64,000 bases of DNA from Trichothermofontia sichuanensis B231 (GTDB taxonomy: Bacteria; Cyanobacteriota; Cyanobacteriia; B231). The notes beneath the pieces were generated by a model that did not search any database, was not told the origin of the DNA, and saw only the letters and a list, made by a program, of their open reading frames with translations. Positions 18,438 through 26,188 of the stretch are shown here, in pieces; position 1 is the first letter of the stretch, and the number at the start of each line of letters is the position of its first letter. Both the position numbers and the translations under genes were made by a program. The stretch lies in contig NZ_CP110848.1 in assembly GCF_026240635.1 (NCBI RefSeq), forward strand, positions 4,049,741 to 4,113,740, given 5' to 3'.

Positions 18438-18869
18438 ATGAAACGTGGACAATCATCGGCAAGTTTATTCACATTACCCTTGGCCGTCCTCATAGGGTGG
18501 GGCCTGATCAGTGCGCGGGTGGATGCCCGCACGGTGGAAATTTCGGCTAACTCACCCGACCCCGTGACCCTCAGTGGCACAGCCGGGGGTCAACAACAGA
18601 GCGACTGTGGCTTTATCCCTAACGCTCCCAGTGAAACCTTGCGTCTGACGCAGGCATTCCCCTTCCTCCGGTTGCAGGTAGAGGGGCCACGGTCTGTTAC
18701 CCTCCTGGTAGATGGTCCTGGCGGTCGTTTTTGCCTACTCCGTGACCAGATGTCTAATGGTCAGCTAGAAATGTCGGGCTATTGGGGGCCAGGTAACTAC
18801 AATATCTATATTGGCGATACCGCGAATAGCCAAGGTAATTACGTCTTGAGCATCTCCCGCCGGAACTAA
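18438..18869 (+). CDS. Small secreted protein
   Basis: A 143-residue protein with a signal peptide (LPLAVLIGWGLISARVDA) and a beta-rich mature part with two conserved-looking cysteines (QQQSDCGFIP and GGRFCLLRDQ) that could form a disulfide, and a C-terminal NYNIYIGD...NYVLSIS like a pre-peptidase or jelly-roll domain. No named family was recognised. It follows the HtrA-like gene by about 70 bases on the same strand and may be co-expressed. Confidence 0.6.
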   Translation: MKRGQSSASLFTLPLAVLIGWGLISARVDARTVEISANSPDPVTLSGTAGGQQQSDCGFIPNAPSETLRLTQAFPFLRLQVEGPRSVTLLVDGPGGRFCLLRDQMSNGQLEMSGYWGPGNYNIYIGDTANSQGNYVLSISRRN

Positions 18870-18938
18870 GCCAATCTATCCTCGGTCTATCCCCGCCAGC
18901 AATGGCGATAGCCCATCGGCAGTCTTGCTCCCAGAGTA

Positions 18939-19673
18939 ATGCTCTCCACCATTGACTTATCCTACTGGCTCAAAACTACGCCGCTCTTTTGCGGGTTAAG
19001 CCCAGCACAACTGAGAGCGATCGCCGCAATTGCACAACTACAGACGTTCCCAAAGGGCGACCATATCTTTCATCAGGGCAGCGCGGCCACTGGCTTTTTT
19101 GTGGTAAAAATAGGTCGGATCAAGATTTTTAAGTTATCAACCCAAGGCAAGGAGCAAATACTTCACTTTTGCGGTCCGGGGGATCATTTCGCCGAAGTTC
19201 CCGCCTTGGATGGTCAGGATTTTCCAGCATCGGCAGCCACACTTGAACCATCGGAGGTAATTTTTTTGCCCCGGATTGCGTTTATTGAGTTGCTCCATCA
19301 GTATCCTGATATCGCGATCACCATGCTCATTAGTCTGTCTCAACATGCACGTCGTCTAAGTCAGTTGGTTGAAGATCTCTCATTTAAAGAAGTACCCCAA
19401 CGTCTGGCAACCTATTTGTTGAATCTGAGCGATCGCACGCTAGCGGCTGCACCTAATCACGCCCACACGCCCAATGTCATCGAGTTAGATTTGAGTAAAA
19501 GTCAACTGGCTGCTGTTCTAGGCACGATCCCAGCCACCCTCTCCAGGGCTTTTGATCGGCTCAGCCGTGAAGGCATGATTGTTATTGATGGAACACGCAT
19601 TGAGTTACGCGATCGCGATCGCCTGCAAGAGTTAAGTCAATCACTGGAGAGGCGTAATAGCTCTTCGGCCTAG
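18939..19673 (+). CDS. Crp/Fnr-family regulator, probable NO/redox sensor (DNR-like)
   Basis: A 244-residue transcription factor: N-terminal cyclic-nucleotide-type barrel (residues ~10-130, GDHIFHQGSAATGFFVV), long dimerisation helix and a C-terminal winged helix (LDLSKSQLAAVLGTIPATLSRAFDRLSREGMI). The N-terminal 4Fe-4S cysteine cluster of FNR is absent (the isolated Cys residues are at FCGLS and FCGPG), so a haem-type or other sensor as in DNR is more likely. It converges on the norB-ric-copD-ywiC operon, whose promoter carries TTGACTTAAGTCAA, a site fitting this family. The link is inferred. Confidence 0.85.
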   Translation: MLSTIDLSYWLKTTPLFCGLSPAQLRAIAAIAQLQTFPKGDHIFHQGSAATGFFVVKIGRIKIFKLSTQGKEQILHFCGPGDHFAEVPALDGQDFPASAATLEPSEVIFLPRIAFIELLHQYPDIAITMLISLSQHARRLSQLVEDLSFKEVPQRLATYLLNLSDRTLAAAPNHAHTPNVIELDLSKSQLAAVLGTIPATLSRAFDRLSREGMIVIDGTRIELRDRDRLQELSQSLERRNSSSA

Positions 19674-19794
19674 ATCACGCTGGCTTAAACCCTGATCCAA
19701 GGAGTGTGGCATAGCGTTACCCGGCACTCGTGGCCAACCCCTCGCCGATGCAACTAAATCATTGCTGTTATGGGGTCGAGGTGCGCGGAAGTTC

Positions 19795-20649
19795 CTATGC
19801 CGCAGTGACAGGGTGATTGGGTAATAAAGAAATTGCAGTCAACAGGAAGAATACCATTGCTGAGAGGGTTTCCAGTATGGCTACCTGGTGAATGGCTGTT
19901 GTTTTGTACCACTCTAATTGCCAGAGGATCAACCCAAACTTAATCAGGGCAATACCAAAAGCGATCGCTGCCAACGTTGTCAGCCCGCCACCATACCACA
20001 ACCCGCAGACAATCAGCGTTGCAACGCTATGATAAACTAGCCCCGGCATCAGTGCTTGCGTCTTGGGTTTGCGCAGTTTAACCGTAAAAATAGCACTGCT
20101 AAAAAACAAGGTATTCAAAAGCCATAGGCCCCAAAAGGCAAAGGTGATCGTTTTCGTGGTGGCGATCGCGGCAAAGGGGGCTGCCAGGCAAACAGCGGCA
20201 AAGGTTAGGAGTTCATTGCCAATGGATCTCTGCTGTCGATAGAAGACTGAGATGGCATCGATGAGCAAAGCAGCGATCGCGCCTAGGTAAAGCCATATCA
20301 GGACTGGCACTTGGAGGTACAAATAAAGGGCAAGGCCCAGGGCGAGTCCCCCGTAAAGACTACCCCACAAAAGCAATCGGGGTTTCCAAGTCCGTCGCTG
20401 TTTGATTTGCAGCACCAGCGGATGTTCGGCTTGAAACCCAGCCAAGGCACAAATGCCTGCCAAAGTGGTGGCTAGTGTCCACTGTTGAGCCGCCGCTGCG
20501 CCGCTCAGAAACGACACTAACAGGACGATATAAACACCATGTTCCGGCGAAACCGTTGGGTGATACCAGGCGGGGGCACGGTAAGCACGACGGTCTGAAG
20601 GGAGCACATCCCCATTTTGCACAGGTGGGTTTGCATCAGAAAGTGCCAT
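19795..20649 (-). CDS. YwiC-like membrane protein
   Basis: A 284-residue protein with about eight hydrophobic segments and the PTVSPEHGVYIVLLVSFLSG start of the YwiC-like family. In Bacillus subtilis ywiC lies next to fnr and the nar nitrate-respiration genes; the biochemical role is unknown. Here it is the last gene of the NO-reductase operon (norB-ric-copD-ywiC), which strengthens the association with nitrogen-oxide respiration or detoxification. It is separated from copD by 81 bases. Confidence 0.75.
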   Translation of the reverse strand: MALSDANPPVQNGDVLPSDRRAYRAPAWYHPTVSPEHGVYIVLLVSFLSGAAAAQQWTLATTLAGICALAGFQAEHPLVLQIKQRRTWKPRLLLWGSLYGGLALGLALYLYLQVPVLIWLYLGAIAALLIDAISVFYRQQRSIGNELLTFAAVCLAAPFAAIATTKTITFAFWGLWLLNTLFFSSAIFTVKLRKPKTQALMPGLVYHSVATLIVCGLWYGGGLTTLAAIAFGIALIKFGLILWQLEWYKTTAIHQVAILETLSAMVFFLLTAISLLPNHPVTAA

Positions 20650-20730
20650 TACTCAGTCCTCTCATCTCAAATCAATCTCAAATTGATCCCAGGTGCGATT
20701 TGTGGGATAAACCGGCAATACCCTGATAAG

Positions 20731-21177
20731 TTAGCTGAGTCCACCCAAGCGAATTCCCGCGCCGATTATGACAAACCCAACAGCCAGAATGGTGACGCCC
20801 ACAATGTGCCAAGCGAGGCTGTTGAGAGTCTCTTTGGTAAGATTAGGGATGATAAAAAAACGGGCGTGAATGGCTAATGCCAGGGTAGCCAGCAACAACA
20901 ATAGCTTGAGGCCAATATAGGTAGATAGGTAGGAGTCAAAGGCCCAGAAGTTTTCTAGTCTGGGAAAGTAAATCCAGGTGAGCCACAACCCCGTCAAGAC
21001 CTGAAGTAGGAGTGCCAACAAGCCCAACCCCTCGAAGTGGGATTCAAATTGATGGATGCGATCGGGATCGCGGTGTTGCCATGCCTGGGGGAGTACGGTG
21101 ACGGCCAGCACCAGATGGCCACCTGTCCAGATGGTGGTACCAAGGGTATGCAGAACTACCAGAATTTTGAATAGCAT
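20731..21177 (-). CDS. CopD-like membrane protein
   Basis: A 148-residue integral membrane protein with four hydrophobic helices and histidines in helix 1 (VLHTLGTTIWTGGHL) and later segments, a pattern of the CopD/cytochrome b-like family, which may bind haem or copper. Its ATG overlaps the ric stop by one base (TGATG), so the two are translationally coupled. Proteins of this kind occur in some NO-reductase operons. The exact function is unknown. Confidence 0.7.
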   Translation of the reverse strand: MLFKILVVLHTLGTTIWTGGHLVLAVTVLPQAWQHRDPDRIHQFESHFEGLGLLALLLQVLTGLWLTWIYFPRLENFWAFDSYLSTYIGLKLLLLLATLALAIHARFFIIPNLTKETLNSLAWHIVGVTILAVGFVIIGAGIRLGGLS

Positions 21178-21896
21178 CAGCCTTGTCCCTTAGTTTGCTC
21201 TAGCGCGATCGCTTGGGGAAATAGCAAATTATTTTCCTTGTGAACGTGTTGGTGCATATCCTGTTCAAAGGTGTGTAGGGCATCAAGCATGGCTCGATAG
21301 GTATTGCAGGCCCAGTCTGGTGGGGTGAAATGATCACTCAGTTGGCGCAGTTGGGCGAGGGCAACACCCGCTGCCTCATGTTCAAGTTCCATCTGCTGAA
21401 TGGGATTAGCTAATGTCCCACCGTGAAATATGGGTACAGAGTCGCTAGCGTCTAATCGTCGAATCATCGGGAATAAAATCTGTTCTTCCTTCATCAAGTG
21501 GGTGGTGAGTTCGGCTGATAGGGCTAGAAAAATCTCCTGAATTTGACGCAAACGGGGTTCTTTCTCGCCGTGAACGGTCGCTACCTTGGTGACCAGTTTT
21601 TCTAAACGGGGTAATTCACGATGCAAGTAGGCATGGTGAATTTGCTCAATGTGATTAGCCAGCTCCGTTAAGGACAGGTCGCCAAGATTGCTTTCTGGCG
21701 CGGGTGTGGCTGCACTATAGGCTTCTAACTCAGCCAGAAAACTCTGGGGATCGATGCCGCGCTGGGCACAAACTTCTGCCAGGGTCTTTTGGCCGCCACA
21801 ACAATAATCGACCTGGGCTTGCTCAAATAAGTGGGCGAGAGAGGGGTGATCACGAACAATTGCGCCGACAGTATCGTTGATTTGCACAGTAGCCAT
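21177..21896 (-). CDS. ric: Iron-sulfur cluster repair di-iron protein (RIC/ScdA/YtfE)
   Basis: RIC repairs Fe-S clusters damaged by NO or oxidants. The protein (239 residues from the ATG at 21896, with AGGAG upstream) has the N-terminal ScdA domain with the Cys-Cys pair in DYCCGGQ and a hemerythrin-like domain with the di-iron ligands (His residues in HIEQIHHAYLHRELPRL, HLMKEEQILFP and HVHKENNLLFP). A longer start 21 codons upstream is not supported. It is downstream of norB and coupled to copD, which fits a nitrosative-stress operon. Confidence 0.93.
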   Translation of the reverse strand: MATVQINDTVGAIVRDHPSLAHLFEQAQVDYCCGGQKTLAEVCAQRGIDPQSFLAELEAYSAATPAPESNLGDLSLTELANHIEQIHHAYLHRELPRLEKLVTKVATVHGEKEPRLRQIQEIFLALSAELTTHLMKEEQILFPMIRRLDASDSVPIFHGGTLANPIQQMELEHEAAGVALAQLRQLSDHFTPPDWACNTYRAMLDALHTFEQDMHQHVHKENNLLFPQAIALEQTKGQG

Positions 21897-22212
21897 AGGG
21901 GTCTCCTGGATAGTGACAAGATGGAGCATTCGACTTTTACCGGTACCCCCCTCTCCCAACCTTTTCTCCCCGGATGGGAGAGGGGGAGCCGGATTCCAAG
22001 TCTCTACTTTGGGAGAGCAATTTAGGGGCAGGGTAGGGCGGTAGGTTTACAGCCACGCTGCCGAAACGCCCCTTGCCTGAACCGGAGGTATCAAAGCTTC
22101 AGCAGTATCAAACTATTTGTGGGTTAACCCTTACTCAGACACCAGGACTGGCTAGGCTTGCTGCTAAAGTTGCCATTCCTTGCCGTGCCGTCCTTGTGTC
22201 AGTTGGGGGGAG
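21897..22212. other. Gap between norB and ric, with repeat remnant
   Basis: These 316 bases separate the norB stop from the ric start. About 21950-22040 is a degenerate copy of the CTCTCCCAAC/GGATGGGAGAGG hairpin repeats seen elsewhere. No ORF or second regulator site was identified. The genes may still be one transcript, but an internal promoter is possible. Confidence 0.4.
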
Positions 22213-24522
22213 TCAGGGGGTAGTGGTTTTAACTGCGAGAAATTCGGATGGTTGTGCCTGGGTTGGTTGCTGAAAAATACCGACGAGCGATCGTCCAACG
22301 CAATACACCAGCATCATGGCTCCGACGGAAAAGACGATATCGCCGGGAATCCGCAGCCACACGGTCCACTGCATCCAGGGAGAACTAATCACCTCGGCGC
22401 TGCGGGCGTACCAGGTGCCGTAGTTGACTGATTGCACTAATTGATAGAAGCCATTAGGAATCAAACCCGTGACCATCATCAGCACCAAGCCACCGTTAAG
22501 CCACCAGAACGCAAAGTTCAGGTTCCTTTCATCCCAGGCCCGATCCGGGGTGATTTCTCTCAGGGCAAAGAGCATGAGCGCGATCGCGAGCGAACCGTAG
22601 ACGCCGTACAGTGCCGAGTGAGCATGAATGGGCGTGGTGTTTAATCCCTGGGAGTAGTAGAGGACGATCGGCGGATTGATCAGGAAGCCAAACACACCCG
22701 CACCCACCAGATTCCAGAAGCAGGTGGCAATAAAGAACTTGAGTGGCATCCGATAAAATCCCTGCGCCTCCTGGGACAGTTTGAGGGATTTGACAACTTC
22801 AAAACCAATCAATGTCAGGGGAACGACCTCCAGCGCTGAGGCCACCGACCCCATTGCGGTGATAAACACAGGTGTGCCCGCAAAATACAGGTGATGCAGC
22901 GTGCCAATGACCCCGCTACCCAGGTAGAGAATAGTGGTCAGATAGGTAGCGCGTAGGGCAGAGGAGCGCTTGAGAAAACCCAGTTCGCTACAGAGGTAGG
23001 CGATCGCCACGGTGGCAAACACCTCAAAGAACCCTTCCACCCACAGATGCACCACCCACCAACGCCAGTACTCTGCTACGCTCAGCGGCGTATGGTTGGT
23101 GTACATCAATCCTGAGGCATAGAACAGGGGAATCGTGATCGCGCTGTAGAGGAAGAAGTGATTTAGCCCGGTTTTGCTGCCTTCCGCCTTGAGCGCAGGC
23201 TTGAGGGCACGGAACATCAGCCAGAGCCAAAACACCATGCCGCCAATCAGCAACAGTTGCCAGAGGCGACCCAGTTCCACATACTCATAGCCCTGGTGCC
23301 CAAACCAAAAGCTGTGGTTGCCTAACCAGCCCTGCACACCAGCCCAGGCACCGACTAGCGAACCCACGACCACCACGGTCAAGGCGACCAATAAGCCACC
23401 ATTCCCCCAAGCTTGCCCCTTGGGTTCGTGCTGACCAAAGCGTGGGCCAAAGTACAGACCTGCTGCTAACCAACAGGTGGCAATCCAAAAGACCGCCAAT
23501 TGCAAATGCCAGGTGCGGGAAGCCGCATAGGGCAGGTAGCTCTGAATCGGGACGCCATAGAAGCCATCGCCTTCTACGGCATAGTGGGCCGTGACCATGC
23601 CCATGAGGATCTGTACCAAAAACAAGGTCATGGCCACGCCAAAAAAGAGGGTCGTCACCTTTTGGCTGGGCGTCGCCAGACGGATGGCCGGACGGGCAGC
23701 GACGCTCTGGATATCTTCGGCGTCTTCCTGGGTGAGATAGACGAACAGGAAAAAGGCGATCGCGGCAATCAGCACAATCACTGACACGATCGACCAGATC
23801 AGGAACTGCGCCGGCGCTTGATTGCCAATCAGGTCATCGTGGGGCCAATTGGCGGTATAGGAAAAGGGCGCATTGGGTCGGTTAGCGGCAGCAGCCCAGG
23901 CAGTCCAGCTAAAAAATGCCGTGACATCGCGGATTTGTCCGGGGTCGGTAAACCAGCCACTGGGGATAGAATGCACCGCTGAACCTTGGGACAGCAAGGT
24001 TTGATAGTCCGCAAAGACCTGGCGTAACCCCTGGGTTTGGGCAGCAGTCAGGGTCAGCCTGCCGGTGTCCGGGTCATAGCGATTGGTCTTAAATTCGTCC
24101 CGCAGTTTTACCTGCAACAGGGCGCGATCGCTGGCCGACAAGGCTTCCCAATCCGTCTGATCAAAGTCCGCCTTGCCGTTGTACAACACCCCCGCCGTTG
24201 CCAAACCCCAGCGATGTAAAACATCAGCCGTCCAATCGGGAGCGAGGTAGCTACCATGCCCCCAAATACTGCCAATGTGTTGCCCCCCCCGTGCTAGATA
24301 GATTTTCTGACCCGATTGAATCGTCTCCTGGGTTAAAATGACCTCCTGACGGGGTGAGACGATCGTTACAGGAATCGGGGGTGCATTTTTATAAATTGCG
24401 GCTCCCGCCGAAAGCAAGACTGTAAAAGTGATAACGCAGATCAAAACTAGCCAAGTCGGTAAGCTTAACTGCCTACCTGGCTTACGGATTGGCACAGCAA
24501 TATCAAAAGTTGGATTTGCCAT
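22213..24522 (-). CDS. norB: Quinol-dependent nitric oxide reductase (qNOR)
   Basis: NorB of the single-subunit type reduces 2 NO to N2O using quinol. The 769-residue protein has an N-terminal helix and ~200-residue periplasmic extension (SIWGHGSYLAPDWTADVLHRWG), then about 12 helices with the haem and FeB ligands: MVTAHYAVEG, WWVVHLWVEGFFE, GTLHHLYFAG and HAHSALYGVYG. Length is usual for qNOR. It is the first gene of the run norB-ric-copD-ywiC and is preceded by a Crp/Fnr-type operator and a ~275-base leader that holds a dispersed repeat. In a cyanobacterium the role is NO detoxification. Confidence 0.97.
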   Translation of the reverse strand: MANPTFDIAVPIRKPGRQLSLPTWLVLICVITFTVLLSAGAAIYKNAPPIPVTIVSPRQEVILTQETIQSGQKIYLARGGQHIGSIWGHGSYLAPDWTADVLHRWGLATAGVLYNGKADFDQTDWEALSASDRALLQVKLRDEFKTNRYDPDTGRLTLTAAQTQGLRQVFADYQTLLSQGSAVHSIPSGWFTDPGQIRDVTAFFSWTAWAAAANRPNAPFSYTANWPHDDLIGNQAPAQFLIWSIVSVIVLIAAIAFFLFVYLTQEDAEDIQSVAARPAIRLATPSQKVTTLFFGVAMTLFLVQILMGMVTAHYAVEGDGFYGVPIQSYLPYAASRTWHLQLAVFWIATCWLAAGLYFGPRFGQHEPKGQAWGNGGLLVALTVVVVGSLVGAWAGVQGWLGNHSFWFGHQGYEYVELGRLWQLLLIGGMVFWLWLMFRALKPALKAEGSKTGLNHFFLYSAITIPLFYASGLMYTNHTPLSVAEYWRWWVVHLWVEGFFEVFATVAIAYLCSELGFLKRSSALRATYLTTILYLGSGVIGTLHHLYFAGTPVFITAMGSVASALEVVPLTLIGFEVVKSLKLSQEAQGFYRMPLKFFIATCFWNLVGAGVFGFLINPPIVLYYSQGLNTTPIHAHSALYGVYGSLAIALMLFALREITPDRAWDERNLNFAFWWLNGGLVLMMVTGLIPNGFYQLVQSVNYGTWYARSAEVISSPWMQWTVWLRIPGDIVFSVGAMMLVYCVGRSLVGIFQQPTQAQPSEFLAVKTTTP

Positions 24523-24631
24523 AATGATTCATTACAAGATCTAGTCATCCAAGCACAGAACCTGAACTAGCAACAACTGGGAAAGAGATTACCCCTTGCT
24601 CAGGTTATCCAGTTCAAGGTTGTGATCCTGA

Positions 24632-24778
24632 TTGATTGACAAAACTCGAACTGCCCTCGCCCCAATCCCTCTCCCAGAACAGGCGAGGTGCTCATCGAAC
24701 CAGGGCTTTGGGTTAAAGTCCCTTCGCCCCTTCTGGAAGAAGGGATTTAGGAATGAGGGGACAAGATTTGTCTGTCAA
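24632..24778. repeat. Family C dispersed repeat, copy 2, in the norB leader
   Basis: A 147-bp repeat whose ends TTGATTGACAAAACTC and GATTTGTCTGTCAA are imperfect inverted repeats. It shares its internal order of segments with the copies at 5425 and 45965. It lies between the predicted norB promoter (24803-24846) and the norB start, so it would be transcribed as part of the leader. Confidence 0.6.
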
Positions 24779-24802
24779 CGAGGGTTGTGATCCCTGTGAT
24801 TC

Positions 24803-24846
24803 AGCATAGGCTTGATCTTGCCAAGGATGCTTTGACTTAAGTCAAA
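24803..24846 (-). promoter_or_regulatory. norB promoter with Crp/Fnr-type operator
   Basis: A perfect 16-bp palindrome TTTGACTTAAGTCAAA (24831-24846) matches the TTGAC-N4-GTCAA form of Crp/Fnr-type sites. On the minus strand it is followed 22 bases later by TATGCT (24803-24808), a good -10 element. If this hexamer is at -12 to -7, the palindrome is centred near -42, the classic class II activator position. No -35 is needed or seen. The neighbouring DNR-like regulator is the obvious candidate. Everything beyond the sequence match is inference. Confidence 0.65.
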
Positions 24847-24982
24847 ACCAGCCTTAAAAAAGTTTGAAGATTACCACAGAATCGGTTCATCAGTCTGTCT
24901 CCGGGCGTGTGTCATCCGGAGCAGCTGGTCAAAGATCTCTCATCGGAGAAAGTCGCGCACTAGTTCTCAAAACGAGGCTCTT

Positions 24983-25027
24983 CTGAGTTTATGGTGGGGG
25001 CGCTACGCGCCCCCACCATAAACTCAG
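24983..25027. repeat. 45-bp perfect palindrome downstream of ctaE
   Basis: Two 21-base arms, CTGAGTTTATGGTGGGGGCG plus C and its exact complement, are separated by the 3-base loop TAC. The hairpin has no mismatch and no U-run. It lies about 70 bases beyond the ctaE stop codon, so it could end or stabilise the cta transcript, or be a dispersed palindrome or insertion scar. The rest of the 577-base gap 24523-25099 holds the family C repeat and the norB promoter. Confidence 0.6.
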
Positions 25028-25099
25028 CATTTGCGATCGTTTATTTGTAGCTGCTGATACTGCTTACCCCAAAATCCCAGAAGAACCCAAAACGATCCC

Positions 25100-25726
25100 T
25101 TAAAACAGGGTCAAAATGTACAGGAGGCCAAACAAAATAATCCAGATAATATCGACAAAGTGCCAATAAATTTCGGCCATTTCTGCTCCCGTATGCTTAT
25201 TGGCATTGTAATGACCGGGACACCGCGATCGCCAAACCACACCTAGGATCAACAAAATCCCTACCAACACGTGTAAGCCGTGAAACCCGGTCATCACATA
25301 GAAACAATTGGCAAAAATGTTGCTACTCAGGCCGTAGCCTAGGGTCAAATATTCATAGGCTTGGCCCGCCAGGAAGATAGCCCCCATTGCAGCCGTGAGT
25401 AAAAACCAGAGACGTAACCCCCCCACATTACCCTTTTTAATCGCAGCATCGCCCTGGTGAATCACAAAGCTACTGGAAACCAGAATAATCGTGTTGATAG
25501 CAGGTACCAGTAATTCAACTTCTACTCCCTCCGGTGGCCAAGTCAAGGCATCACTGCGCAGGATTAGATAGGTTGCAAATAACCCCCCAAACATCAGGGA
25601 TTCCGAAACCAGAAAAATCAGTAATCCCAATCGCCGATAGTCGGGATGTTCATCCGCATGGACACGGTGACCGATCGCCGTAGCTGCCGCGATCGTTGTG
25701 TTGGTATCAACTGTTGAGCCTTGCAT
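25100..25726 (-). CDS. ctaE: Cytochrome c oxidase subunit III
   Basis: A 208-residue, five- to six-helix subunit III of the aa3-type oxidase, with conserved EHPDYRRLGLLIFLVSE, FGGLFATYLILR, TGFHGLHVLVG and YWHFVDIIWIILF. It stabilises the oxidase core and proton uptake. It lies downstream of ctaD on the same strand, but 462 bases separate the two and a family A element is inserted there; the three genes are otherwise in the standard ctaC-ctaD-ctaE order. Confidence 0.96.
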   Translation of the reverse strand: MQGSTVDTNTTIAAATAIGHRVHADEHPDYRRLGLLIFLVSESLMFGGLFATYLILRSDALTWPPEGVEVELLVPAINTIILVSSSFVIHQGDAAIKKGNVGGLRLWFLLTAAMGAIFLAGQAYEYLTLGYGLSSNIFANCFYVMTGFHGLHVLVGILLILGVVWRSRCPGHYNANKHTGAEMAEIYWHFVDIIWIILFGLLYILTLF

Positions 25727-25767
25727 AGTATCGATTTCCTTCCCTGTTGTCTCGATCGAGAACGTTT

Positions 25768-25991
25768 TACAGCCTTTACCTAATTTACCCAGTACACCAT
25801 TAAAGTTTGGATCTGGATCCTAGCGGCGGTCCTCATCCCCCAACCCCTTCTCCCCACTTGGGACAAGGGGAGCCCGATTTTCAAGCCCCTCTCCCGCTCT
25901 GGGACAGGGATTTAGGGTGAGGGCCACACCCGCCGGCTGCACCCATTCTACCCCTGTAAAACTGTACTTTATGATTAAGGTAAAGACTGTA
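25768..25991. mobile_element. Family A MITE-like element, copy 3, between ctaD and ctaE
   Basis: A 224-bp element with ends TACAGCCTTTACCT and AGGTAAAGACTGTA, in the opposite orientation to the copy at 15925. It occupies half of the 462-base spacer between ctaD and ctaE. The remaining spacer (25992-26188) contains imperfect short direct repeats (AATCYGTAAAT) and no ORF. Confidence 0.7.
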
Positions 25992-26188
25992 CAATGAATC
26001 CGTAAATTCTATGAATCTGTAAATCCATGCATCTATGGGATAGGTGGTTCACTTACTAGATTGAGGGAGAGCCTACGGGTGGAGATAGGAAAATTCTGCT
26101 TATCCCTTAAGCAACCGATTTAGAGATTCACTCCACCCGCAATTCTGAATCCCTCAGGCAAGCCGGAGACCCATCCCACCTACAATGA

